A stretch of 64,000 nucleotides of DNA from Hysterium pulicare CBS 123377 (lineage: Eukaryota; Ascomycota; Dothideomycetes; Hysteriales; Hysteriaceae). The notes beneath the pieces are model-generated. The model had not been told where the DNA came from, made no database searches, and saw only the letters and a list, made by a program, of their open reading frames with translations. Both the position numbers and the translations under genes were made by a program. Shown here piece by piece: positions 53,201 to 64,000 of this stretch (its first letter is position 1; each line of letters starts with the position of its first letter). The DNA lies in NCBI GenBank assembly GCA_000467715.1, contig AJFK01000038.1:62001-126000 (forward strand). The letters run 5' to 3'.

Positions 53201-54031
53201 TAGTTGGTCGATATATTTGTTTTCGGCTCCTTCATCACGCTTCTGCCGTTCCCATTCCATACGTGAAGGAGACGTGTCCGATTTCCAATAATCATCTTCA
53301 CCGTCATCCCAGTCATCATCATTCTTGTCATCATGTCCTGCTCCATCGGAATCCTCCGTTTTAGCTTCTTCAACTCCACTTCCTTGCTCCTTTTCCATTA
53401 CCTCCTTGGGCTCTTTTTGCTGTTCCATCCCTTGCTCTACCTGCCGTTCCTCTGTTTCCGTCACCTCTTCTACGGCCGCAGTTGGTTCGGACGCTTCATC
53501 TGATTTCACTCCGTTGGAAAGTTCGAGTGCATCCACACATGGATCTGACTTCTCCAGCAATTCGGTAGATTCATCGTTTTCGGGTGTTTCCTGCGCGTCG
53601 GACTTCTCCTGTGCTTGAGCAGCCTGACTTCCATTTTCATGTAAAGTGGGTTCAAGATCCGATGGCGACTCAAGGTATTCGCATTCACGTTGGAGGGTAC
53701 ATATTTTGGCGTTCTTTGCTGGCGTTGTTGGCTCACTGTCGGGTGTCGTAACTCCAGTGCCAGGATTGAGGTCAACAGAAGGTGCCTTCGACGATTGTGG
53801 GGAGCTCGGAGGGCTTGATGCTTCTTCTGCTAGTGCTGGGGAGTCTAGGTCTGGAGCAGAGGGGACAGGTAGTGGAACACCGCTATCTTCGCAGCGCACG
53901 GGCGTCTCTTTCTCATTTGCAGACGAGTCAACTTCAGAATTGATAGAAGGATCGTCGTCCTGTCCTATTTCGGTCTCCAAAGGCGAAGATTTGATGGCAT
54001 CCGCCGTAACTTCTAGCTCGGGTTCGGACAT
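50207..54031 (-). CDS. Triple-AAA ATPase of the CbxX/CfxQ type
   Basis: Three exons: 54031-53065, 52850-52693 and 52435-50207, about 1,117 residues. The first 270 residues are acidic, rich in Glu, Asp and Ser (DDKNDDDWDDGEDDYW), and probably disordered. AAA 1 has the Walker A GNPGTG|KTT split by the first intron (near 316) and Walker B AYFIDEAYQL directly after the second intron. AAA 2 has GPPGTGKTT (near 591) and VLIIDEAYML. AAA 3 has GPPGTGKTT (near 862) and VLFVDEAYRL. All three Walker pairs look competent. CbxX relatives in bacteria and plastids remodel Rubisco; the fungal multi-AAA forms are uncharacterised. The second intron (257 bp) is inflated by a MITE-like element; the first is also long (214 bp). 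A short basic tail ends SSGYDSDE. Confidence 0.92.
52465..52643 (+). mobile_element. MITE-like element family B, copy 2, inside an intron
   Basis: About 179 bp collinear with 26158-26366. The left end GGGGTGTCATCATTCGTCG and the right end, read on the other strand as GGGAGTCATTATTCGTCG, are imperfect inverted repeats. It occupies most of the second intron of the AAA gene without touching the donor (52692) or the acceptor (52436). The host gene still reads through, so the insertion is tolerated by splicing. Confidence 0.7.
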
Positions 54032-55188
54032 TGCTGCCTAATTAGCCCGGCAAGCTTGACTGAAAGAGTGAAGTGTAATAAAGTTTTGGAAAATAATAGT
54101 GAAGGCGGGTCAAGACAATATATATGAAGTATCAAGAAGGAGACATGCCCATTGCATTTGGGGGCTAAACAAGATAGTGTTGGTTTGCGGCCTTGGTCTT
54201 GACTCACGAAAAGGGTTTAAGAAATATGATTGGTGACGAGTCGTCCTTGCTTAATGTGAATAGGCATCACTCTCATAGACGTCCCGCCGTGACGCCCGAT
54301 GTCTGCCTACAGACGAAGCCGCTGACAGGGCGCCAAAGTAATGCGCGCCGCAATTGTGGCGGTGTTCCTTTGTGAACGAGTTCAAAACTCGCCAATCTGC
54401 AGAAACATTTCAGACGCATTGAATATTTTCTCTTTATGGATCAAAGTCCGTTGGCATCATTGTGGCAGTGACACCCGACTCTATACATGGTGTACATGGT
54501 TCCATTACAGAGCCCAACCTGTTCTAAAAAGCCTAACAGGCTCGGGTTTCAAAATGTTTCAACGTGGAGATATGTCGGAACGAAAAGAGATGACGGTCGG
54601 TGTTGAGAGTAGAGAAATAAGATATGGGGGCGATTCACCCTGGAGGGCAGGGCAGGTAGAAAATACGGATGCTGAATATCATTGAGAGATTTAAATTAGC
54701 TTTCTTGGACAATGGCAGGGAAAATACCACGTCTAATCATGCTATACAGGTGAAACCAGTAAATGCAATCCTCCTTCAGCTAAGCAGGGGCTTGCGAACT
54801 CGTTGAATGTTTTCGAACATGCGAACCTTGACGACAGTAGAATGCAGAGTAAACGTGTCACGGAAAATCCACCTGTAAGGAACGAGGAGTGGTGACAAAT
54901 ACAAGTCTCTCTTGTCCTTCGGCCGGGTTGATGTGAATGGCACTTGCTGTCACGGCTGTGTGGGTAATCTGAGATGGCGGTTGTCACAAGTCTCTTTTCG
55001 CTTGTGAGCGCTTCCCGTTCCCACTTCTAAGACGAGACGACCTCCTTCACCATCCACCCCACTCCCGAAGTACCACCTCAACTTCTTCTGCGGTCTCGCA
55101 AGACTAGAAGAGTGATACGAACTCCATCTACACCACTACTGCGAACCGACACACCAAATTGGGCGTCCCGCCTTCAGCGACTCCAAAA
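54032..55188. promoter_or_regulatory. Divergent intergenic region between AAA gene and MSO1
   Basis: 1.16 kb between two opposed starts; it must hold both promoters. No domain-bearing frame is seen. The 100 bp before the MSO1 ATG are rich in C, A and T, typical of a fungal 5' UTR. Confidence 0.45.
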
Positions 55189-56076
55189 ATGTCTTCCTAC
55201 CTTTCAAACCTGCTAACAACCACAACCTCACGTTACAACTCCTTGCGTCGAAACTTGCTCAATGATGAGGCAGATGGCGACACCGAAGATGACTCCCACC
55301 TTTCTCGAGTACTGCGCGCATACTATACAGAAAAAGGACGGCCTTTCCCGCCCTGGCTCCCCCCCGACCCAAAAGCTCCACAACAAGTCCCAGCGCAATT
55401 TGTATCGTCTTCTGGCAGGCAACCTGGCCAACAACCAGGCAGCATCGGTCGTGGTGGAGGTTTAAGTGATCTCTGGGATGCGCCACAGCAGTCACAACAA
55501 CAGCAAGAACCTGTCTCGCTGCGAAGAGCTCAAGGAAGAGGAGGTGGTGGACCTCGATTTCAAGGGCGACTGGGAGTGGCTAACTCATATTCCCCTGAAC
55601 CACAAGCCCAAGGCAGACCTCTCCCAAGTCAGCGAGAAGGCAGTTATCAGAGTGCATCAGCATTTGGACGTCCCGCCGCCGACCCTTCGCCACCCGCAAG
55701 TAGCGGTTCCGGAGTAACAGCGCAAGAACGACTCAAGGCTCGATTATGGGGATCTGGAAGGTCAAATAGCCCTGTACAGAGCACCGCGACCTCTTCAAAC
55801 AATTCCAGTCCAAGAACAACGCCGACACTAAGCCAAGCGGGACAAAGAAACCCCTACGAGAGGCCGAGTCAAGGACAACCCAGTGCTTCCTATCCTGACG
55901 ACCGCGGTGGATACTCGGCCGGAGGTGGAGGTGGAGGTGGTAGGAACCCTTATACGTCTTCGAATTCACCTTGGTCTAGCGGTGGCGACGATCCCTACGG
56001 AGGAGGAGGAGGCTACGATGCGCCGCGACCCGGGCGAGATCGAGTAGGGTTACCAAATGGCCCTCGACCCCGGTGA
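55189..56076 (+). CDS. MSO1: Mso1-like Sec1-binding exocytosis protein
   Basis: Intron-free gene of 295 residues. The first 65 residues, MSSYLSNLLTTTTSRYNSLR through LSRVLRAYYTEKGRPFPPWL, match the Sec1-binding region of Mso1, which binds Sec1 and SNAREs to promote vesicle fusion at the plasma membrane. The remainder is low complexity, rich in Gly, Gln, Ser and Pro (a GGGGGGGR run and a DDPYGGGGGYD segment), and ends in a basic PGRDRVGLPNGPRPR. The ATG at 55189 is chosen because it puts the binding region at the very N terminus, as in the family. The next gene downstream is also a traffic regulator (GYP7). Confidence 0.85.
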   Translation: MSSYLSNLLTTTTSRYNSLRRNLLNDEADGDTEDDSHLSRVLRAYYTEKGRPFPPWLPPDPKAPQQVPAQFVSSSGRQPGQQPGSIGRGGGLSDLWDAPQQSQQQQEPVSLRRAQGRGGGGPRFQGRLGVANSYSPEPQAQGRPLPSQREGSYQSASAFGRPAADPSPPASSGSGVTAQERLKARLWGSGRSNSPVQSTATSSNNSSPRTTPTLSQAGQRNPYERPSQGQPSASYPDDRGGYSAGGGGGGGRNPYTSSNSPWSSGGDDPYGGGGGYDAPRPGRDRVGLPNGPRPR

Positions 56077-56591
56077 AGAATCACATTGCATGGTTTTCAT
56101 TTTGTATGGGCGTCTTGTCGAGCGTTGAGCGGGCTCATTACAGGCGTTGGATTGCGGATATTTCTCTGGGTCATTATTCGCCAATCTGTATATATGGAGG
56201 CCATTACAAAGGCTGGCGAACTGACTGTACGAGCCTATGGCGCTTCTCGCCTGGATATTCATCATGGACACTATCTAGATACTAATTATGCTGGTTTATT
56301 TCGACTGTTCGATGGCTGCCTTGAAATGGTGAGGTGATGGCTGAAAGACGCGCAGACGCTGGCGCAAAGCCCCCGCGATCAGGGACGTCATCCCGCCGGA
56401 GCAGCTGATGGGCTCAGTCACCCCTCCTAACTACGCCTCGCTACAAGAGCTCTACCGATCGCGTGTCTAACCTGTGTATCTACACTCACAGCCTTATCCG
56501 AATCTAATAAATTCCATTCACCAAGTCGATACAGAACCGCTCCTCGCCTCCTCCATTTTTTGACTGCCTCCGAGTTGCCGCTCACACCGAG
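56077..56591. other. Spacer between MSO1 and GYP7
   Basis: 515 bp between two same-strand genes. Short frames only; the GYP7 promoter is presumed. Confidence 0.4.
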
Positions 56592-59297
56592 ATGGCTTCA
56601 CCGGCTTCTCCGCAAAGCCCTCCGTCTCCCTCAGCATCCTTTTATGATTTGAGCGATGACGAGGAAGGCGAATATCATACTATCCGGCATACAAGCAGTG
56701 GAAGGGGTGTAAAGTTGCTCTACACCAAGAGCAAGGTCAGTCTCATGGAACGCTGTCGAGTGGCGGTGCATCAGTCGTACACATTAGGAACATAGTTCTA
56801 ACAATTTGACTATAGGTCTACGTACATCCCACACCGTCCTCTAAAGATAACATACCGGGTTTCATTGCTCTTGTGCAGCAAAAAGCCCCCTCATCTACTA
56901 ACGATGCTCGGCCAACATCCTCCTCCTCCGCCAAAAGCCTTCACGCGTCATCCTTACTTCTGGCCTGGGTGCCTGAAAAGTCCCTTGGAGATGCATACGA
57001 TACCTACGTAAAGGTCGATCTGTCAGATTCTGCGTCGCCCCCAAAACAAACTTATCTCGTTCCACCCCCTCCCACGACCACCACACATAGCAGTGCAGTA
57101 GGCACTTATGCCTTTGCTGTGCCCGTGAGCGAAATATACTCTCTGTTGGTGCGCCCACCTAGTATAGGTTGGTGGTTTGGTAGTGTAGTGGTGAATACCC
57201 GTGCTGGAGATAGCTTTCCCGCCTTGTTTTTCCATGATAGCGAATGCCAATCAACAATCTTGCAAAGGAAGAAATTAGCGCGTGAGAGTTTTGATCCGTT
57301 TGGTGATGGAGGAGGTATGTTTTGGGGAGGTGACGAAGTCCTACGGTGGCTCAAAAGATATGTTACGGTAGAGCGATCAGGGGCTGAACCCAGTATATAC
57401 CTGATCGAGCCTACTGCCGATGACCAGCTTTCATTCGGCCAGAAGCCTACAACTTCGAAGAAGTCTGAAGACACGAATGCGGAAGCATCAACTTCGTCTC
57501 CAGCGAGGAGAGATGGTGGTATGGATCCCGTTACCAAAGCGTTGAAAGAAGCCAGATGGAGTTTCTTGGAGAAGCTTAGCCAGGTTACAACATTCACGAG
57601 AAGGACGGCACAAGCAGTGGCGGAGAACCCCAAGATACCACCACAGGTCCGACGATTAATGAAAAACCCGGACGTCCAAGTACTCCAGGAAGAATTCGAC
57701 AGCGCAAGAATTTATCTCGCTAGATGGGCCATGGGAATTGCCGAGCAAAGCGAAAGGGAACGAAATCAGCGGATATGGACGGCAAAAGATGTGTTGGAGA
57801 TGGAAGATAGTGCAGTTGGCGAGTTTGAAATCCTCGACATTGAAGCAGCGAAGTTGTCTATGAGCGAGCGTAGAAAGCCGGTGACGATGACAGAGTGGAA
57901 GGGTTTCTTTGATCCAACGTCCGGGAGATTACAACTTACCCCAGATGAGGTCAAGGAGCGCATCTTTCACGGTGGGCTACATCCCGATGATGGAGTCCGA
58001 AAAGAAGCCTGGATGTTTTTACTTGGGGTTTATGATTGGGATAGCTCCGCCGAAGAACGACATGCGAGTATGAATAGCCGACGCGATGAATATGTTAGAC
58101 TCAAGGGTGCTTGGTGGGAACGAATGGTTGAGGGTCACAAGACACCGGAGGATGAGGAATGGTGGAAGGAGCAGAAAAGCAGAATAGGTATTGGATCACC
58201 AAAATCTTCTTGCTTCATGTCATTCGACTAACTTAACCCCATTGTATGGGGTGCGTGCTGTAGAAAAGGATGTGCACCGAACAGATCGAGCCATTCCTAT
58301 CTTCGCTGGAGAAGACATCCCGCACCCGGATCCGGACTCTCCTTTTGCTGACGTCGGCACAAATGTTCACCTCGAACAGATGAAGGATATGCTTCTAACC
58401 TACAACGAATACAATAAGGACCTCGGGTATGTCCAAGGCATGAGCGACCTCCTTGCTCCTATCTATGCCGTGATGCAAGATGATACAGAGGCTTTTTGGG
58501 GGTTTGTTTGTTTCATGGATCGCATGGTAAATTAACCCAAATACTTTGATTGAACATAGATCTAAATTATTTCTCAGGAGCGAAACTTTCTCAGAGATCA
58601 ATCGGGCATGCGCAAACAGCTCCTGACTCTTGATCAGCTTGTGCAGCTCATGGATCCGAAGCTCTACCTTCATCTGCAGTCCGCCGATTCAACGAACTTC
58701 TTCTTTTTCTTCCGCATGCTGCTAGTATGGTACAAGCGAGAATTCGAATGGGTTGATGTACTCCGGCTGTGGGAGTCACTTTGGACGGATTACCTCAGCA
58801 GCAACTTCCACATTTTCATCGCGTTGGCAATCCTTGAGAGACATCGCGATGTCATAATGGAACATCTCAAACATTTTGATGAAGTTCTGAAATACAGTAA
58901 GCCGTCGCGGTCCCTCTTTTAACACGATTTCACTCATTCATTCCCTTTAGTCAACGAACTGTCCGGTACAATTGAGCTTCAAAGTACCCTCATCCGCGCC
59001 GAGTCTCTATTCCGCCGCTTTCAGCGTACCGTAGAGACCATCGACAAAAAAGATAACTTCCCAGAGGCACCTCAGGCCCGACAACGCAAATCCATCTCCT
59101 CTCCACCAACATCACCTCCTCCGTCTGGCTCTTCGAGTTCCGCTGCCACGTCTACAGGCACAGATAAGGGCAAGCAGAATGCTAGCACCGATAAAGAGAA
59201 AGTAATTAGTCCTGAGCTAAGAAGTCTGCTGAGCAGAAAAGTTGAGAAGTTGGAGAAGGCGGAGATTGTAAAACATGGTGGAGGCGTTGGAACGTAG
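56592..59297 (+). CDS. GYP7: Gyp7-type TBC-domain Rab GTPase-activating protein
   Basis: Stimulates GTP hydrolysis by Ypt7/Rab7-like GTPases in vacuole and endosome traffic. Five exons: 56592-56735, 56816-58187, 58264-58526, 58578-58896 and 58951-59297, about 814 residues. A DUF3548-like N-terminal half contains VGTYAFAVPVSEIYSLLVRP and IGWWFGSVVVNT. The TBC domain follows, with WKGFFDPTSGRL, IFHGGLHPDDGVRKEAWMFL, the arginine finger in EKDVHRTDR and the glutamine finger in YVQGMSDLLAP. Then come FFFFFRMLLVWYKREFEW and LWTDYLSSNFHIFIALAIL. The Ser/Pro-rich C-terminal linker ends in a short Lys-rich helix. Both catalytic fingers are present. All four introns are GT-AG and keep the frame. Confidence 0.93.
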
Positions 59298-59705
59298 GGG
59301 GTTGAGGTTTTCGTGATACATGATGCATGATGGTTTTGGAAGGCGTTCTGGAAGCGATCTCTTAAGCAAGGATATCGGTGGATTTGGGGATACTTTCTCC
59401 TCCAGACAAGAAAAGAAATGATTTGACTGAGATCTTTTGTGGTGCTTCACGGTGATACTAAGTTCTAAACCCATGCTCGAAAGCGACCAATAGCAAAAGT
59501 CCCCAAATCGAAACGAGTTATTCTGTCAAGGGAAACTTCACATCATCCACACACATCAACTGGCCAAAAAGATGTTCATTTATTTAGACATGACCAACAG
59601 ATCGCAAAAGCCCCAAACCCTCAAAATGACTCAGAAAAAATCCCCCATAATGCAACCAAAATGCAACCCCCCACCTCCTCCAACCACCCAACCCCCCCGA
59701 TCCCT
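59298..59705. other. Convergent spacer GYP7 / mannanase
   Basis: 408 bp of shared 3' flank, C- and A-rich in its last 100 bp. No gene seen. Confidence 0.45.
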
Positions 59706-60984
59706 CTACACAACCTTCTTAGCCAACATAGCCTTGGCATGTATCTGCATCAAGATATCATACGCCCAATCCGCAGGATACACACTCAAACCATCACCCC
59801 AATCCCTCAGATTATTATATCCAAACTGCCAGAAAAGGTCGAGCGCGATCTTCGTATCTTTCAGCACCGTCTGCTGCCACGCGACCTCGGAGTGGTTGCC
59901 GGACCACAGGCCGCCGAACTCCTCGAGCACGAGCGGCTTGCTGTAGTTGGAGGCGGCGCGGTCGTGCTGCTTCAGCCAGTCGGCGCCCCAGCTGGCGTTG
60001 TAGCCCCACGACGCCGGGTACATGTGCATGGTGGCGTAGTCGAGGGTGGGGATTTTAAGATTCGCGAGCCAGTCGATGCCTTCGGTGCCCATGTACGCGT
60101 AGGTGTTATCGCCGATGCCGCTTCCTTTGTTGAAGAAGCCCTCGTCACCTAGCGCAACGAGATGATTAGGATCTAGAGACTTGACGTAGGCGGAGGTGTC
60201 CGTGGCCCATTGCGTGATGACCGAGGTCTGGCAGAAGTGGCAGCGGGGCTCGTTGGCCAGCACCCAGGAGAAGATGGCGGTGCTATTCTGGTAGCGCTTT
60301 ACGATGAACTTGACGTAGTCGCGGTAGGCGTCCTGCGAGGGCTTGTCGGTCCACCAGGTGGTGTCGGTGCCGCCGAAGGCGTTGTTGTAGCTGGCTATGC
60401 CGCCGAAGTCGCTCCAGTTGTTGACGAAGGGGATGATGAGTTTGACGTTGTATTTCTCGGCGAGGCGGACGACCGTGTCGAGACGGGGGATTCCTGTAGT
60501 TAGTGTCAGTAATGGATTTGGTAGAAAACAATGCACAAATAGAAATGCGAGTAGAAGGATAACACGTACCATTTGGACCCATATTGATGAATGAGCCAGT
60601 GGCATTCAGCATCTGGAAATAGACTTCTTTCGCCCCGGGATCGGCAGTCACAGATCCGAACCCATATACTCTCACGACTTTCAGCTGTGCCTGATTGGAA
60701 AGAATTAGTACAATAGAGATGGCTTTCTCAAGTCAGGGGGGGTTAGGCCACACTTTCGAAATGATGCGAAGGACGTCTTCCACGTCACTATCGTTCATGA
60801 CATGGGACAACCACCAAGCGTTTGTCCCCGCCAGATACGAAGGTCCCTTCCCATCGATATCAAACACGCGGCCAACCGACTTCACAAAAGCGCCATTTGC
60901 GGCGCCGGCGGCGCGACTCGAGATGGGTTTTGCTGAGACTCCGATCAGAGCAAGGCCTGCTGCAAAGGCCGTGGAGAACTTCAT
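59706..60984 (-). CDS. Secreted GH5 endo-beta-1,4-mannanase
   Basis: Extracellular enzyme that cuts mannan or galactomannan in plant cell walls. Three exons: 60984-60754, 60690-60570 and 60493-59706, about 379 residues. The first 18 residues, MKFSTAFAAGLALIGVSA, are a signal peptide. GPSYLAGTNAWWL and VVRVYGFGS open the barrel. WVLANEPRCHF carries the acid/base Glu near 199, and LVLEEFGGLW the nucleophile Glu near 298/299. HMYPASWG is also typical of GH5 subfamily 7. There is no carbohydrate-binding module. The first intron uses an unusual GTGTGG donor. One CreA-type SYGGRG site (CCGGGG, 61173-61178) lies upstream, weak support for glucose repression. Confidence 0.93.
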
Positions 60985-62346
60985 GGTTAGTAAGTAGGAC
61001 GGCCGCCGAATTTTACAAAAAGAACGACAAAGAAAGGGAAAGTAAAAACGGGGCCAAGGTCCCCTCCATATCTATTGAACTTTTTTCTGTACTGCTCATC
61101 CCCCCTCCATCTCTCCATATTGCGAAACTATGGACGACACACCACACCTGATGGTCTCTGCAATATGCCGATCCGGGGTAACGGGGTCAGGGCACGGGGA
61201 ACATGCTCGGAGTCTAGAGCATATAAAGAGCGATTTAGAGCTCTCGGAGGGTTTGAGTGGATGGTTGAATGCTAACAAGAGGTGATGTACTCTAAAGGGG
61301 ATATTAATGAACTTTAACTTGGGCCCTTTTAACGCGGGGTTGCGCTACTGAGCACCACGGACAATATACTACGCGACAACGGCAGATAGGATCGCGAACG
61401 TTTAGACACCGGCACTGGGCGCGCCGTAGATCTAGACGATTGCATTATGCAGGCACGGAGGATGAAGAGCTTGAACTGTGCGAAGGAAAGCTTGTCGGCA
61501 GATCCCCATTAGATGTGGGGAGCTTGGCCAGAAACCGCCAAGCGCGGATGTCTCTCCCAGCCTCTCGCGTTCAACACCATGGGCCGAACCATAGACCCAG
61601 TTAATATGGGAGCTCATGCTTATATAATTCTCCGGTTCTACACGGTCAGCTCAGGAGTGGTTCGATAGTGGGTTGTTCGGAGGACCTGGCGAGGATGTGG
61701 TAGAAAGAGGGTAATCTATTTACCTTGACTAATGCGGATAATCATGTACAGTGCTCTTAGACGGGAGAGAACCTAAATTCAACCACCTGAGTGGCATCTA
61801 CCTCGGTTTAGGTGGCATCAAAAGAAAAGGCCCCACCAACTTTCCATATTTCATTGCTGCTTTTCTTCGATTCAATTCTGCAACATGTTTTCAGGAAATT
61901 GGAAAACAAACATAGAGAAGTAGTCATTGTAGGGGGGGTTAAACATGAATCAGATATTAGCACTTTACGAGCTGTGAGACTGCTTAGGCATTAGCAACAC
62001 CGGTTATAGGCAGCATCGGCTTAGGGTCGGTAGTGAGCACCCTAGGTACGTAAAAGAACACGGAATTAATTTACGGCAGTAGTTCTAGCCGACATTTTTG
62101 AAGGCGCATAGATCTTTACAGCTGAAAATAGAAATGTCTGGCTGCCCATACACATAAACCCTGACAACTATAGGAATATTCGCTGGATCCACAGAAGCAC
62201 TGCACCAAATCGACAATACACGTACAGCTCAGGTCCTCTCATCATTTTGCTCTTCGAAAGTCGAGATAACATAGTTGGGTATCTAAGAAACCGTATCCAC
62301 TTTTCCAAGAAAGGACTCCAGATAAACGAGTGCTGAAATTCCTCAC
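60985..62346. other. Upstream region of the mannanase gene and 3' flank of ECM16
   Basis: 1.36 kb without a supported gene. The segment next to 60984 is the mannanase promoter, with a TATA-like TTTATATG on the minus strand near 61220. Beyond 61640 nothing is recognised. Confidence 0.45.
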
Positions 62347-64000
62347 TCAACCCACCACCTTTTCAACAACCCACCGCCCTCCCTCCTCCTTCCTCTGCAC
62401 AACCCTCCTATCACCCAGTCCCCACCCCATTCCCCCCTTCTCCCCCACGAGACTAAGTTCGACCTCACATTCTCTCCTCTCTAGCCCGTTCTTCGCCCTT
62501 GCCAACTCTACAATCTTCCCCTTCGGCTTCGAGACGCCAAGCAACGGCGTCCCAAGCGCAATATTAACAATTTGAGGCCGCGTAACAGGCGTGAGAGGAT
62601 GCATTCTAGTTTTAAGAACTCTATCACTGGAGATGGTGGACGGTGCGGCGCGTTGCAGATGGGAGTATATTATAAATCCAGGGAGTTTAGGAGGTGGAGT
62701 TCTAGCGAGGAGTGATGAAGGATGGATATAGACGTATTGTTCTGCGGGATCGGAAGTGTGTGGCCGACCTATTTGGGAGGGGAAGAGAGTCAGGTATGGG
62801 ACGTCGATAGCCGTTTTGGGTTTTCGGGGAAGTTCGGGTGGGATGGGGGCTAGGTCTGCACGCATGGCGACTTGGTCGATGAAACCTGCAGCGCATATTT
62901 GTTTTAGTATGTTTATGGTTTTGTCGGTTGGTGGGGGAAGTTTTGGTTGGTAGGCGCCGATGACTGCTGGGCGGTGCGTTCGGACGATGGTGGTGAGTTG
63001 CATTCGCAGTTGGCTTGCTTCGTGGAGGGCTTTTGTGTTTAGGAACATCTTTTCGCAGAAACCCTCATGATCAGCTTCATGTGCATAAGCACATACTGCA
63101 TTGTTAAATTTGATGCAATCACTCTGTTTTGCGTTGGTAGCGAGTTGAGCCTGCGCAGCGTTGTATGCTTTTCGTAATCGAGATCGTTCTGCAGCTTCTA
63201 GGTTATCCTCTTCTGTTCGAATGGCGGACAAATCTTGAAGTGGTTCTCTCAGCCCAAGCTTGTTTTCTGGGATGATAAGCTCAGGAACCGACAATGAAGC
63301 AACCAAGGCGATGGTCTGAGCGGTGAGGTTTTGGGCAATGCCCATTACTAGCATCCGAGCGAATCGAGGATTGAGTGGATAGAGAGAAAGTTCATTTCCT
63401 AGCTTCGTCACCTGTCCATCGGAAGAGATTGCTCCTAAATAGGACAGTAGCTTCTCCGCCTTTTGCAGGCTGTCTCGATCAGGTGGAGTGGGGAAAGGGA
63501 AGTTGATGACTGGAGCACCCATGCTCTTGAGCTGTAGCACAACACCCTCAAGAGGTGTTCGTGATATCTCCGGGTCAGCATACTCTTCGAAGTCTCGTTC
63601 AAAGACAGCCGAGGAGTAACTTCGATAGCAATGTCCAGGTCCAGTACGACCCGCACGACCAGCTCGCTGATTCGCACTCGCTTTACTAATCCATCCTACC
63701 TCGAAGCTCTGAACTCCAGTAACAAGATCATATTTCTTTTCCTTGGCTCTACCGCAGTCAAAGACATATCGAATTCCTGGAATCGTTAAACTGGTCTCTG
63801 CTACGTTTGTAGCCAGTACGATCAACCGTGAACCGTCAGGTGGAGGCTCAAACACTCGTAGTTGCTGATTCGTTGGTAACTGGGAGTATAGAGGGAGAAT
63901 ATGAACTTTCATGATAGCATCTTCCGCGGCTTCTTCCCCGATGTCGAATTCACGATCGTCTTCATCGTCCAATCCACCAATTATTGACTCGTCATCAGAA
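62347..64000 (-). CDS. ECM16: DEAH-box rRNA-processing helicase Ecm16/Dhr1 (DHX37), C-terminal part
   Basis: Nucleolar helicase that releases U3 snoRNA during small-subunit assembly. The frame is open to the window edge, so the start, Walker A and DEAH box lie beyond 64000. The visible 550 residues start in an acidic linker (DDEDDREFDIGEE), then VHILPLYSQLPTNQQLRVFE, motif V ATNVAETSLTIPGIRYVFD and motif VI SKASANQRAGRAGRTGPGHC. HA2/winged-helix segments follow (YLGAISSDGQVTKLGNELSL, RFARMLVMG), then the OB-fold region (EQYVYIHPSSLL, PGFIIYSHLQ). The KYDLVTGVQSFEVGWISKAS segment is diagnostic of Ecm16 against other DEAH helicases. No intron appears in this part. Confidence 0.95.
   Translation of the reverse strand, partial: SDDESIIGGLDDEDDREFDIGEEAAEDAIMKVHILPLYSQLPTNQQLRVFEPPPDGSRLIVLATNVAETSLTIPGIRYVFDCGRAKEKKYDLVTGVQSFEVGWISKASANQRAGRAGRTGPGHCYRSYSSAVFERDFEEYADPEISRTPLEGVVLQLKSMGAPVINFPFPTPPDRDSLQKAEKLLSYLGAISSDGQVTKLGNELSLYPLNPRFARMLVMGIAQNLTAQTIALVASLSVPELIIPENKLGLREPLQDLSAIRTEEDNLEAAERSRLRKAYNAAQAQLATNAKQSDCIKFNNAVCAYAHEADHEGFCEKMFLNTKALHEASQLRMQLTTIVRTHRPAVIGAYQPKLPPPTDKTINILKQICAAGFIDQVAMRADLAPIPPELPRKPKTAIDVPYLTLFPSQIGRPHTSDPAEQYVYIHPSSLLARTPPPKLPGFIIYSHLQRAAPSTISSDRVLKTRMHPLTPVTRPQIVNIALGTPLLGVSKPKGKIVELARAKNGLERRECEVELSLVGEKGGMGWGLGDRRVVQRKEEGGRWVVEKVVG

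Noticed and set aside
61173-61178. CreA site as firm evidence of glucose repression of the mannanase
   Set aside because: A single six-base degenerate site is expected by chance; it is mentioned only as weak support.

Overview
This is a 64 kb piece of a filamentous ascomycete chromosome (Pezizomycotina; a leotiomycete is my best guess, not proven). The evidence is many 45-150 bp GT-AG introns with CTAAY-like branch points, genes on both strands at about one per 2.3 kb, and a fungus-specific gene set: SEY1, a Pma-type proton pump, MSO1, GYP7, a HET-domain gene, a GH5 mannanase and a DUF2011 gene. No rRNA, tRNA, CRISPR or viral element was recognised.

Layout. 0.7-7.2 kb: SEY1 (ER fusion GTPase), then a divergent pair made of a dihydropyrimidinase/hydantoinase and an M20-type N-carbamoyl-amidohydrolase, which form a two-step ring-opening and decarbamoylation module. 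7.5-14.3 kb: a decayed 2EXR-like fragment, an intact phenol-hydroxylase-type flavoprotein, and a 3 kb decayed TPR/DUF4470 gene. 15.2-26 kb: an F-box-like gene, the plasma-membrane H+-ATPase behind a long promoter with a perfect dyad, DUF2011, and two large unknown genes.

26-43.5 kb is the accessory, repeat-rich part. It holds a HET-TPR-short-repeat protein lying 3 bp tail-to-tail from a two-domain unknown protein, a coiled-coil protein, gene fragments (a 3-beta-HSD tail and a frame-broken ankyrin gene), an APH-type kinase-like gene, a CorA-like membrane protein with a disturbed 5' part, a multi-span membrane protein, and at least four families of short dispersed repeats. One of these repeats carries a 262 bp inverted-repeat element whose empty site survives in a sister copy 3.6 kb away.

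43.5-64 kb: an alpha/beta hydrolase, an amidase, an AlaX-type tRNA editing protein, a 2EXR/DUF7730-like protein, a triple-AAA CbxX-like ATPase with a MITE inside an intron, MSO1 and GYP7 (both secretory traffic), a secreted GH5 mannanase, and the 3' half of the rRNA-processing helicase ECM16/DHR1, cut by the window end.

Exon borders were inferred by eye from splice consensus and reading-frame continuity. Functional names rest on motif recognition, not on database searches.
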